Positions 8,481-15,791 of a stretch of DNA of 46,150 nucleotides are shown here, piece by piece. The position numbers and the translations under genes were made by a program. The stretch lies in assembly GCA_913061075.1 (NCBI GenBank), contig CAJXSK010000012.1, positions 1-46,150 of the forward strand, read 5' to 3'. This DNA comes from an uncultured Piscirickettsiaceae bacterium. Its GTDB lineage: Bacteria > Pseudomonadota > Gammaproteobacteria > Methylococcales > Cycloclasticaceae. The notes under the pieces were generated by a model. That model made no database searches, was not told the DNA's origin, and saw nothing but the letters and a program-made list of their open reading frames with translations. Positions within the stretch are counted from its first letter, which is position 1. The number at the start of each line of letters is the position of its first letter.

Positions 8481-8882
8481 ATGACCAAACATTCCGATCA
8501 AACTAATAAAAGCGGCCCTGATATGATTTATCGTTCTTTTTTAGATCGTCAGATTTTTGCCCTACCAAAGTGTACGAAATGTAATCAGTTTCATTTCTTC
8601 CCACGCGTCGTATGCCCACATTGCGGCGAATTTGAACTCGAATGGTTAGCCGTTTCGGGCAAAGGCCAAGTTTATTCAACCACGACTATTCGCCGCAAGC
8701 CTGAACGTGGCGGTCCTTATAATGTTTGTCTTATTACGTTAGAGGAAGGCCCTCGTATGATGAGCCGTATTGAAGGTATTGATGCTGAATCAGTAAAAAT
8801 TGGTGATAAGGTAACTGCCTGTATTAACAATGATAGTGAAGAATCATTTGTTGTCTTCACGCCGACTAAGGAAGCCAATTAA
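8481..8882 (+). CDS. DUF35 Zn-ribbon/OB-fold protein, partner of the thiolase-fold protein
   Basis: A 133-residue protein with the rubredoxin-like zinc ribbon formed by CTKC and CPHC (about residues 31-54), followed by an OB-fold carrying the GKGQVYSTTTIRR segment typical of DUF35. DUF35 proteins form stable complexes with thiolase-superfamily partners, as in the steroid aldolase Ltp2 with the ChsH2 DUF35 domain, benzoylsuccinyl-CoA thiolase BbsAB and the ibuprofen proteins IpfD/IpfE. Its stop overlaps the start of the partner gene by one base, as expected for subunits made in equal amounts. It is first in a plus-strand run driven from the 8173-8480 control region. Confidence 0.88.
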   Translation: MTKHSDQTNKSGPDMIYRSFLDRQIFALPKCTKCNQFHFFPRVVCPHCGEFELEWLAVSGKGQVYSTTTIRRKPERGGPYNVCLITLEEGPRMMSRIEGIDAESVKIGDKVTACINNDSEESFVVFTPTKEAN

Positions 8883-10033
8883 TGGCACATAATTTAAGAG
8901 GTTCTTCAGCTATTGTTGGTGTCGGCTTAGCCGGTTGTGGTGAAGCACACGGTAAAATGCCGCTGGATATTCTTGCCGAAGCCACGCATAACGCATTGGA
9001 CGATGCCGGTTTAAAGCTGAGCGATATAGACGGCCTTTTTACCGGCTCGTCTTATCATTTTATGCCCACCCTTAGCACGGCTGAATACTTAGGCATTAAA
9101 CCGCGGTTTTCCGACGGTAGCATGGTTGGTGGCTCGTCTTTTGTTGCACACACGCTCAACGCAGCAATGGCGCTTAAAACTGGCTTATGTGATGTGGCGC
9201 TTATTTGTTACGGCAGTAATCAACGTACGGCTGGTGGCAAATTAGCCACCATGTCAGAACAGCAAATTTATGAAGCACCCTACAAACCAAGATACCCCAT
9301 TAGTTCATACGCATTGGCCGCTGCACGGCATATGTATCAATACGGCACTACCCGCGAACAGCTCGCCGATATTGCAGTAGCCGCGCGCCAATGGGCGCAA
9401 TTAAACCCTGCAGCTTTTGCACGTAAGGATTTAACACGCGAAGACGTTCTTAATTCAAGAATGATTAGTGACCCACTATCATTGCTGGACTGCTGTCTCG
9501 TTACCGACGGTGGCGGTGCCGTTATTATGGTATCGAGTGAGCGAGCCAAAGACTTTCCCAACAAACCCGTTTATCTATTAGGTACCGGTGCCGCACATTG
9601 GCATCGCCAAATCACCCAAATGCCCGACCTGACGGTTACCGCTGCGAAAGAATCCGGCGAGCGTGCATTCAAGATGGCTGGTGTTACGCAAAACGATATT
9701 GATGTTGTAGAGGTCTATGACGCGTTCACCATCAACACTCTATTGTTTTTAGAAGACTTAGGGTTTTGCGCAAAAGGCGAAGGCGGCCCCTTTGTTTCCA
9801 ACGGCAACATTGCCCCCGGTGGTAGCTTGCCGGTTAATACTAATGGTGGCGGTTTATCCTGTGTTCACCCGGGTATGTACGGTATTTTCATTCTTATAGA
9901 AGCTATTCAACAACTGCGCGGCGACTGTGGCGCACGACAAGTTAATAATGCTGAAGTAGCTTTAGTACATGGCAATGGCGGCGTTTTGTCCAGCCAAGTC
10001 ACCTCAATATTTGGCACTGAGGAGGTGCTGTAA
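8882..10033 (+). CDS. Thiolase-superfamily acyl-CoA aldolase/lyase (Ltp2/SCP-x-like), lacking the nucleophilic Cys
   Basis: A 383-residue thiolase-fold protein. In true thiolases the N-terminal half carries a nucleophilic Cys in a C-A/G-S-S/G loop; here the corresponding loop reads VGGSS (about residues 82-86) and has no Cys. The C-terminal half keeps VVEVYDAFTIN and NTNGGGLSCVHPG, as in Ltp2-type proteins. This favours retro-aldol or deacylating C-C cleavage of a CoA ester over CoA-dependent thiolysis. The neighbouring DUF35 gene supports this. Known relatives remove acetyl- or propionyl-CoA from steroid side chains or from ring-dioxygenated 2-arylpropionyl-CoA. Which substrate applies here is not known. 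The next gene follows directly (TAAATG). Confidence 0.85.
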   Translation: MAHNLRGSSAIVGVGLAGCGEAHGKMPLDILAEATHNALDDAGLKLSDIDGLFTGSSYHFMPTLSTAEYLGIKPRFSDGSMVGGSSFVAHTLNAAMALKTGLCDVALICYGSNQRTAGGKLATMSEQQIYEAPYKPRYPISSYALAAARHMYQYGTTREQLADIAVAARQWAQLNPAAFARKDLTREDVLNSRMISDPLSLLDCCLVTDGGGAVIMVSSERAKDFPNKPVYLLGTGAAHWHRQITQMPDLTVTAAKESGERAFKMAGVTQNDIDVVEVYDAFTINTLLFLEDLGFCAKGEGGPFVSNGNIAPGGSLPVNTNGGGLSCVHPGMYGIFILIEAIQQLRGDCGARQVNNAEVALVHGNGGVLSSQVTSIFGTEEVL

Positions 10034-11227
10034 ATGTCTAAATCATCACTTGAAGGAATAAAAGTTGTCGATTTATCTCGGGTACTCGGCGGCCCATTGT
10101 CCACCCAAATACTCGGCGACCACGGCGCAAACATTATCAAAGTAGAACCACCAGCGGGTGATGAAACACGTGGCTGGGGCCCTCCTTATCACGAACGTGG
10201 TAGCGCTTATTATGACGGCGTTAATCGCAATAAAAAATGTATTGCTTTGGATATGCGCCAAGCGGAAGCACATGAGATATTATTTCGTTTGCTCGAACAA
10301 GCCGACATACTCGTCGAAAACTTCAAGGTGGGCACGTTTGAAAAATGGGGCATTGGCTTTGAAGACGTGCTACAGAAAAAATTCCCACGATTAATCCATT
10401 GCCGCATTACCGGCTTTGGTAGCACCGGCCCCTATGCTGGATTTCCAGGTTACGATGCCGTTGCGCAAGCTACTTCCGGCTTAATGAGCATTAATGGCGA
10501 CCCAGACCGGCCACCCGTTCGTATTGGTGTGCCAATTGTCGACCTAACAACTGGCATGAATGCCGTTATCGCTATTTTATTAGCTTTGCATGAACGGAAC
10601 ACCTCTGGCCTAGGGCAATCTATAGAAGTCAGCTTATACGATACCGCCATCAGCCTGATTCACCCCCATGCTGCCAATTGGTTTTTGGATGGCAAACCAC
10701 AAAATCGTACCGGCAGTGCACACCCAAATATAACACCTTACGACTTGCTACCAACCGCCAATGGCTATTTATTCCTAGCCATCGGTAATGACCGGCAATT
10801 TGCTGGCTTATGCAAACACCTAGGCTGTGAAAATGTGTCCAGTGACCCACGTTTTGCCATAAACGCAGATCGCGCAGCTAATAGGCTTGCTTTACGTAAA
10901 ATACTGGAAGATATACTCGCCGATAAAGACGGCAAGGCCCTCACCCAAGAATTACTGGAAAAAGGCATACCCGCAGGCTCAGTACAAACCGTGGAAGATG
11001 CCATGCAACACCCACAAACCATTGCCAGAGAAATGGTCGTTACAGACGGTGAATACCGTGGCACAGGCATCCCTATCAAACTGTCCAGAACCCCCGGGAA
11101 AATACAATTTAAACCACCACAATACGGTGAAAACAATAGCGAAATTTTATCTGCTGCTGGGTATTGTGAAGAAGAAATTCAACGCTTTAAAGATATGCAA
11201 ATAACCCTACAAAAACCTAAAAAATAA
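10034..11227 (+). CDS. CaiB/BaiF (class III) CoA-transferase, second copy
   Basis: A 397-residue family III CoA-transferase with the N-terminal SRVLGGPLSTQILGDHGA region, the GYDAVAQATSGLMS segment and the probable catalytic Asp at residue 170 in GVPIVDLTTG. It starts immediately after the stop of the thiolase-fold gene and is followed after 5 bp by an ACAD. It is homologous to, but clearly different from, the CaiB at 6985-8172. The two may form a hetero-oligomer, as BbsE and BbsF do in benzylsuccinate metabolism, or serve two acids in one pathway. The C-terminus is Lys-rich. Confidence 0.88.
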   Translation: MSKSSLEGIKVVDLSRVLGGPLSTQILGDHGANIIKVEPPAGDETRGWGPPYHERGSAYYDGVNRNKKCIALDMRQAEAHEILFRLLEQADILVENFKVGTFEKWGIGFEDVLQKKFPRLIHCRITGFGSTGPYAGFPGYDAVAQATSGLMSINGDPDRPPVRIGVPIVDLTTGMNAVIAILLALHERNTSGLGQSIEVSLYDTAISLIHPHAANWFLDGKPQNRTGSAHPNITPYDLLPTANGYLFLAIGNDRQFAGLCKHLGCENVSSDPRFAINADRAANRLALRKILEDILADKDGKALTQELLEKGIPAGSVQTVEDAMQHPQTIAREMVVTDGEYRGTGIPIKLSRTPGKIQFKPPQYGENNSEILSAAGYCEEEIQRFKDMQITLQKPKK

Positions 11228-11232
11228 ACACG

Positions 11233-12399
11233 ATGAACTTTTCATATACAGAAGAACAAAATGCAATCCGCGACTCCATCATCAAAACGTGCGAACCCTT
11301 TGATGATGACTATTGGTTAACACGTGACCAAGAAGGCGGCTTTCCGCACGATTTTTATGAAGCAATGGCAAGCGGCGGCTGGTTAGGCATTTGCATTCCT
11401 GAAGAATTCGGTGGTTCGGGCTTAGGCATTACCGAAGCCACCATTATGCTGCGCACAGTTGCCGAAACGGGCGCCGGAATGTCCGGGACATCGGCCATTC
11501 ATATGAATATTTTTGGCTTAAACCCCATTGTTAAATTTGCAACACAAGAGCAAAAACAACGCATGCTGCCACCCATTGTGGAAGGCCGCGACAAAGCGTG
11601 CTTCGCCGTTACCGAACCCAATACCGGGCTTGATACAACCAAGCTTAAAACACTCGCCGTTCGTGATGGTGACCATTATGTTGTGAATGGTCAAAAAGTA
11701 TGGATTTCCACTGCCCAGGTCACCAACAAAATTCTATTACTTGCTCGCACAACACCACTTGAAGAGGTTGAAAAACCAACGCACGGTTTGAGCCTTTTTT
11801 ATACCGACTTTGATCGCAATGCCATCGATGCGCGTGAAATACCAAAAATGGGCCGTAAAGCAGTCGATTCCAACGAGTTATTTATCGACAACCTAAAAAT
11901 CCCACTGGAAGACCGCATTGGCGAGGAAGGCCGCGGGTTTGAATATATTCTTCACGGCATGAATGCTGAGCGCGTTTTAATTTCTGGAGAAGCTATTGGA
12001 CTTGGACACATCGCCTTAAATAAAGCTAAAACTTACGCACAAGAACGCATTGTATTTAATCGCCCCATCGGTAAAAATCAAGCCATTCAACACCCGCTTG
12101 CCATTCGCTGGGCAGAACTTGAAGCCGCTTGGCTAATGGTATTATCAGCTGCTTGGCAATACGACAATGGAAAATCTGTTGGCGTTGCTGCCAATGCTGC
12201 CAAGTACCTTGCAGGAGAAGCCGGTTTTCATGCCTGTGAAACCGCAGTTATGTCACATGGTGGTTTTGGTTATGCGAAGGAATATCACGTAGAACGCTAT
12301 TTCCGCGAATCGCTTATTCCTCGTCTGGTTCCCGTTAGCCCACAATTGGCGCTGTGTTTTATCGCTGAAAAAATATTGGGCTTGCCTAAATCTTACTAA
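11233..12399 (+). CDS. Acyl-CoA dehydrogenase, paired with the second CaiB
   Basis: A 388-residue ACAD with FAVTEPNTGLDTTKL, GQKVWISTA and MSHGGFGYAKEYHVER. Like its paralogue at 5816-6988 it lacks the IYEGTSE catalytic segment, having LVPVSPQ in its place, and ends LGLPKSY. It closes the plus-strand run DUF35, thiolase-fold, CaiB, ACAD. Its last 14 bases overlap the 3' end of the convergent MaoC gene, so the two operons meet tail to tail with no room for a terminator. It probably introduces the alpha-beta double bond into the CoA ester made by the preceding transferase. Confidence 0.9.
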   Translation: MNFSYTEEQNAIRDSIIKTCEPFDDDYWLTRDQEGGFPHDFYEAMASGGWLGICIPEEFGGSGLGITEATIMLRTVAETGAGMSGTSAIHMNIFGLNPIVKFATQEQKQRMLPPIVEGRDKACFAVTEPNTGLDTTKLKTLAVRDGDHYVVNGQKVWISTAQVTNKILLLARTTPLEEVEKPTHGLSLFYTDFDRNAIDAREIPKMGRKAVDSNELFIDNLKIPLEDRIGEEGRGFEYILHGMNAERVLISGEAIGLGHIALNKAKTYAQERIVFNRPIGKNQAIQHPLAIRWAELEAAWLMVLSAAWQYDNGKSVGVAANAAKYLAGEAGFHACETAVMSHGGFGYAKEYHVERYFRESLIPRLVPVSPQLALCFIAEKILGLPKSY

Positions 12400-12814
12400 T
12401 AACCGTGCCTTTAACAACGGCTTTCTCGCCACAATAACAAGCCAGGCTGCAGCGAGCGTATACACCATCCTCACGCTGCTCTATAGCGTCTATTTTAGCA
12501 CAAACACGTACTGTATCGCCTGGTCGCACGGGGCCAAGAAAAACGATATCTAGTTCGCCCCCATAGGCCCAGCCCTGCCAATTCCACGCCGATAACACCC
12601 GCGATACAAACGCGAGTGTTAGCAAGCCATGCGCAATCGTACCGCCAAAAATAGTGGTTTTTGCAAATTCTGGATCAATATGAAGCGGGTTAACATCACC
12701 TGATGCATCAGCATACGCATCAATCATATTTTGATCGACTGCCTCAATTAACTCTGGCAAATCATCACCCACAGAAAAGCCATTAAAATGTTGTAGCTCA
12801 TTGGTTGATGACAT
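12386..12814 (-). CDS. MaoC-like dehydratase subunit
   Basis: A 142-residue single-hotdog protein with the hydratase-2 motif, Asp and His in YADASGDVNPLHIDPEFA, followed by GGTIAHGLLTLA. Its start overlaps the stop of the preceding hotdog gene by one base. The two small proteins probably form a heteromeric enoyl-CoA hydratase, with the catalytic Asp/His in this subunit, analogous to the ChsH1-ChsH2 pair of steroid degradation. It is last in the minus-strand run ACAD, ACAD, hotdog, MaoC and overlaps the convergent ACAD gene by 14 bp. Confidence 0.87.
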   Translation of the reverse strand: MSSTNELQHFNGFSVGDDLPELIEAVDQNMIDAYADASGDVNPLHIDPEFAKTTIFGGTIAHGLLTLAFVSRVLSAWNWQGWAYGGELDIVFLGPVRPGDTVRVCAKIDAIEQREDGVYARCSLACYCGEKAVVKGTVISKI

Positions 12815-13236
12815 TATTCTTTACCCCAAATACGCGTAATCAAGCCACTTGTAATTAACTCGCCGGTCTGATTTTTTGTTTCTGTCGTCATCTCAACATA
12901 GATACGCCCTTTGCGTTCATACAACTTAAGCACAGTAGCCGAGGTATATAACGTTTCGCCAATTTTCGCTGGCCGGTGCAATTTAAAACGCTGCTTGGCA
13001 TGAATACCACCCGGTGGCCCAACGCGTGTTCGCAAGGCGTCTATCACATACACTGCTGCTAACATGGGCGGCGCAATACTGTCACCCTGCGCATCAACTT
13101 TTTGAAGTTCTACTGTCGTATCGTTGGTCGCGTTGATATACCGATCAACCACATGTTGATTAACCTCAAACCGCACTGGTGGGCTTAAAAATTCGTCACC
13201 TTCTACAAGGCTTGCGTATGTTACAAAATCACTCAT
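12814..13236 (-). CDS. Hotdog-fold (FAS1-like dehydratase, MaoC N-terminal type) subunit
   Basis: A 140-residue hotdog protein of the N-terminal MaoC-dehydratase type. It has no clear Asp-His hydratase motif of its own, so it more likely builds the substrate tunnel for its partner at 12386-12814. It begins 27 bp after the second ACAD gene. The tight coupling of two hotdog genes behind two ACAD genes suggests a heteromeric dehydrogenase followed by a heteromeric hydratase acting on one bulky CoA ester. Confidence 0.82.
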   Translation of the reverse strand: MSDFVTYASLVEGDEFLSPPVRFEVNQHVVDRYINATNDTTVELQKVDAQGDSIAPPMLAAVYVIDALRTRVGPPGGIHAKQRFKLHRPAKIGETLYTSATVLKLYERKGRIYVEMTTETKNQTGELITSGLITRIWGKE

Positions 13237-13263
13237 CGTATTAGTTACCGGCCATCATTAACC

Positions 13264-14394
13264 TTACAAGGAACATAAGCGTTGTAAGTGAAAATCTCTA
13301 TCACCAAACAAGGTGTTCAGCATCGTCAGGCGTTTCACATAATGCGACACGTCCAATTCGTCCGTTACACCGATACCGCCGTGCAATTGCGCCGCTTGTT
13401 CTGCCACTATCGTTCGTGCATCCGCTAAATAAACCTTTGCCGATGATACGCTTTTTGTTAATTCACTGGCATCATCACCGGTCACTTTTATGGCCGCTAA
13501 ATAAGCTAAAGAGCGCATTTGTTCCTCGTGCATAAACATATCCACACAACGGTGCTGTAACACTTGGAAGCGACTCAATGGTTGACCAAATTGTTTGCGT
13601 GTTTTTAAGTACTCAACCGTCTTTTCACGAAGCTGCGTGATAACACCTACCCCTTCTGCACAAATCGCGGCCGATGCAGAATCGATGACTGTTTGGATAG
13701 CCTCGTAAGCATTACCCAGCTCGCCGATTAAAGACGATTCATCAACCATTACATCATCAAAATGAACCTCAGATGCTCGCAAGCCATCGACCGTTTCATA
13801 ATCTCTTGTTGATAAACCCTTACTGCCTTTATCCACGATAAATAACGAAATTCCGGCTTGGCTTATGCTCTCCCCACTTGTTCGAACAGACACAATAATT
13901 TTATCTGCCGTTTCGGCATTAAACACCACGGACTTGCTGCCGGTGATGCAAAATTGGTTTCCTTTCTTTTCAGCTTTGCAAACCACATCAGCCAAGTTAT
14001 AGCGCGATTGGCGCTCTGCATAAGCAAATGCAAGTTTTAATTCGCCCCCAATAAGCGGTTCAAGTAAGGCGTGTTTTTGATCTTCACTACCTACTTGCTG
14101 AATCAGTTGGCCAGCCAATACAACTGATGCAAGGTACGGCTCAACAATAAGGCCTTTGCCTATCGCCTCCATCACCACAATCAGCCCTGTTTGGCCAAAA
14201 CCAAAACCGCCATATTGCTCATCAAACGGCACGCCCAACAGCCCCATCTCAGCAAATTGCTGCCAGTTCTCTTCGCTATAACCAATGCCTTGCCGACTGA
14301 GTTTTTGGCGTTGTTCAAAACTGTATTCGTTATGCAGAAATTTATTCAACATATCCTGCAACATGTTCATTTCTTCACTAAATTCTAAATTCAT
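13264..14394 (-). CDS. Acyl-CoA dehydrogenase, probable subunit of a heteromeric enzyme
   Basis: A 376-residue ACAD homologue with weaker conservation of the FAD and substrate loops (FAYAERQSRYNL in place of the usual TEPxxGSD) and no catalytic Glu segment near the C-terminus (TLFGDRDFHL). The partner ACAD lies 10 bp upstream. In steroid side-chain catabolism paired ACADs of this kind (ChsE1-ChsE2, FadE26-27) form alpha2-beta2 enzymes in which each chain supplies part of the active site. The degenerate motifs here suit the less canonical chain of such a pair. Confidence 0.86.
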   Translation of the reverse strand: MNLEFSEEMNMLQDMLNKFLHNEYSFEQRQKLSRQGIGYSEENWQQFAEMGLLGVPFDEQYGGFGFGQTGLIVVMEAIGKGLIVEPYLASVVLAGQLIQQVGSEDQKHALLEPLIGGELKLAFAYAERQSRYNLADVVCKAEKKGNQFCITGSKSVVFNAETADKIIVSVRTSGESISQAGISLFIVDKGSKGLSTRDYETVDGLRASEVHFDDVMVDESSLIGELGNAYEAIQTVIDSASAAICAEGVGVITQLREKTVEYLKTRKQFGQPLSRFQVLQHRCVDMFMHEEQMRSLAYLAAIKVTGDDASELTKSVSSAKVYLADARTIVAEQAAQLHGGIGVTDELDVSHYVKRLTMLNTLFGDRDFHLQRLCSL

Positions 14395-14404
14395 CTGCTG
14401 CGCC

Positions 14405-15601
14405 CTATACCCCTAACACGGCTTTTGCCATGATGTTTTTTTGAATTTCATTAGAGCCGCCGTATATGGATGTTTTGCGCCAGTCAAAATAGTGCGGCGC
14501 TAAAAATATAGCTTCTTCTGGGCCAATGGGGTCTTCTTCCCAACCGTCTAACATGACGTTTTTGTCATACGGAAAACCGTAATAGGCCACCGCTTCCATG
14601 AGCAGCGCAGTAATTGCCTGCTGCACCTCGGTGCCTTTAACTTTTAGTAAGGACGACGCTGAACCAGGCGGTTCACCAGCAGATAACTTAGACAGCACGC
14701 GCAGGTTTGTCATTTCTAAGGCCATCAACTCAACTTCAACCTCTGCTATTTTCCTTCTGAAGTTTGTATCTTTCAGCAACGGCTTCCCGTTACATTGCTC
14801 TTTTTCCGCCAATGCTTTTAACCGCTCTATTTGCTTTTTAGAACGAGGCACTTGGGCAATATTGGTGCGCTCATGTTGCAATAAATATTTAGCAATCGTC
14901 CAGCCCTCACCCTCTTTACCCACGATATTTTCTATGGGCACTTTTATCTCATCAAAAAACACTTGGTTCACCACGTGCATACCATCAACCGTGATAATAG
15001 GTTCAACAGACACACCGGGGTCTTTCATATCAACCAATAAAAAACTGATGCCTTTTTGTTTTCTATCTTCTTGACTGGTACGCGCCAACACAAAAATCAT
15101 ATCTGCGTAATGGCCATGCGTTGTCCATGTTTTAGTGCCATTTAAAAGATAATGGTCGCCTTTGTTTTCTGCACGTGTTTGTAATGATGCAAGGTCTGAT
15201 CCCGCATTCGGTTCTGAATAGCCTTGCGCCCACCAGACATCACTTTTCAAAATATCAGGTAAATATTTCTGCTTTTGCTCTTCCGTTCCAAACGCTAATA
15301 GGACAGGCCCAATCATCACTAAACCAAAAGAAACTAATCGCAAACAATTTGCCGCCGCGCACTCCTCTTCAAATATATATTTTTGAACAGGCGACCAGCC
15401 CGTGCCGCCATATTGTTCTGGCCAACTCGGTGCTACCCAACCCTTTTTATATAAGATTTTTTGCCACGTCACATAGTCTGACTTTTTTAAGGCAACACCT
15501 TTGGCCACTTTTTCTTGAATATCTTTGGGGTAATTTGTTCGCAAGAATTCCCTTACCTCAAGCTTAAATGCTTGCTCTTCAGGGCTATAATTTAAATCCA
15601 C
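14405..15601 (-). CDS. Acyl-CoA dehydrogenase, partner subunit
   Basis: A 398-residue ACAD with well-kept motifs: GYSEPNAGSDLASLQ, GTKTWTTHGHYAD and a C-terminal SIYGGSNEIQKNI, in which Gly replaces the Glu of the YEGT catalytic segment. It is the first gene of the minus-strand run and starts 190 bp from the divergent MmgE/PrpD start I chose, with the palindrome at 15704-15717 between them. It is probably the main flavin-binding chain of the heteromer with 13264-14394. Large, ring-containing acyl-CoAs are the usual substrates of such pairs. Confidence 0.88.
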   Translation of the reverse strand: MDLNYSPEEQAFKLEVREFLRTNYPKDIQEKVAKGVALKKSDYVTWQKILYKKGWVAPSWPEQYGGTGWSPVQKYIFEEECAAANCLRLVSFGLVMIGPVLLAFGTEEQKQKYLPDILKSDVWWAQGYSEPNAGSDLASLQTRAENKGDHYLLNGTKTWTTHGHYADMIFVLARTSQEDRKQKGISFLLVDMKDPGVSVEPIITVDGMHVVNQVFFDEIKVPIENIVGKEGEGWTIAKYLLQHERTNIAQVPRSKKQIERLKALAEKEQCNGKPLLKDTNFRRKIAEVEVELMALEMTNLRVLSKLSAGEPPGSASSLLKVKGTEVQQAITALLMEAVAYYGFPYDKNVMLDGWEEDPIGPEEAIFLAPHYFDWRKTSIYGGSNEIQKNIMAKAVLGV

Positions 15602-15703
15602 TTTTAACTCCTTTAAATCTGTATATATCCAAATTTGTATTAACGTTTTTAACTCAAAGACAGGCTGATTTTTCTTTGCTATTACGCATATTGTTTTAAA
15701 TTA

Positions 15704-15717
15704 CTAACATTTGTTAG
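15704..15717. promoter_or_regulatory. Perfect palindromic operator candidate
   Basis: CTAACA-TT-TGTTAG is a perfect inverted repeat of 6-bp arms around 2 bp, between divergent operons. Its right arm overlaps a plus-strand -10-like TAGATT (15715-15720), with TTGTTT 18 bp upstream. The same sequence with one change lies at 8396-8409 and a weaker form at 2726-2739. A TetR-type repressor site is the simplest reading. Confidence 0.6.
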
Positions 15718-15791
15718 ATTACACAAGCGATTGATTATCTTTTATGCTATTTTCAGTTCCATTGACGACATACCACAGGTTTCAAGCCATT

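Noticed and set aside
8294-8488. A 64-codon minus-strand frame across the divergent control region.
   Set aside because: It overlaps both the DUF35 start and the operator palindrome, has no ribosome binding site and no recognisable sequence.
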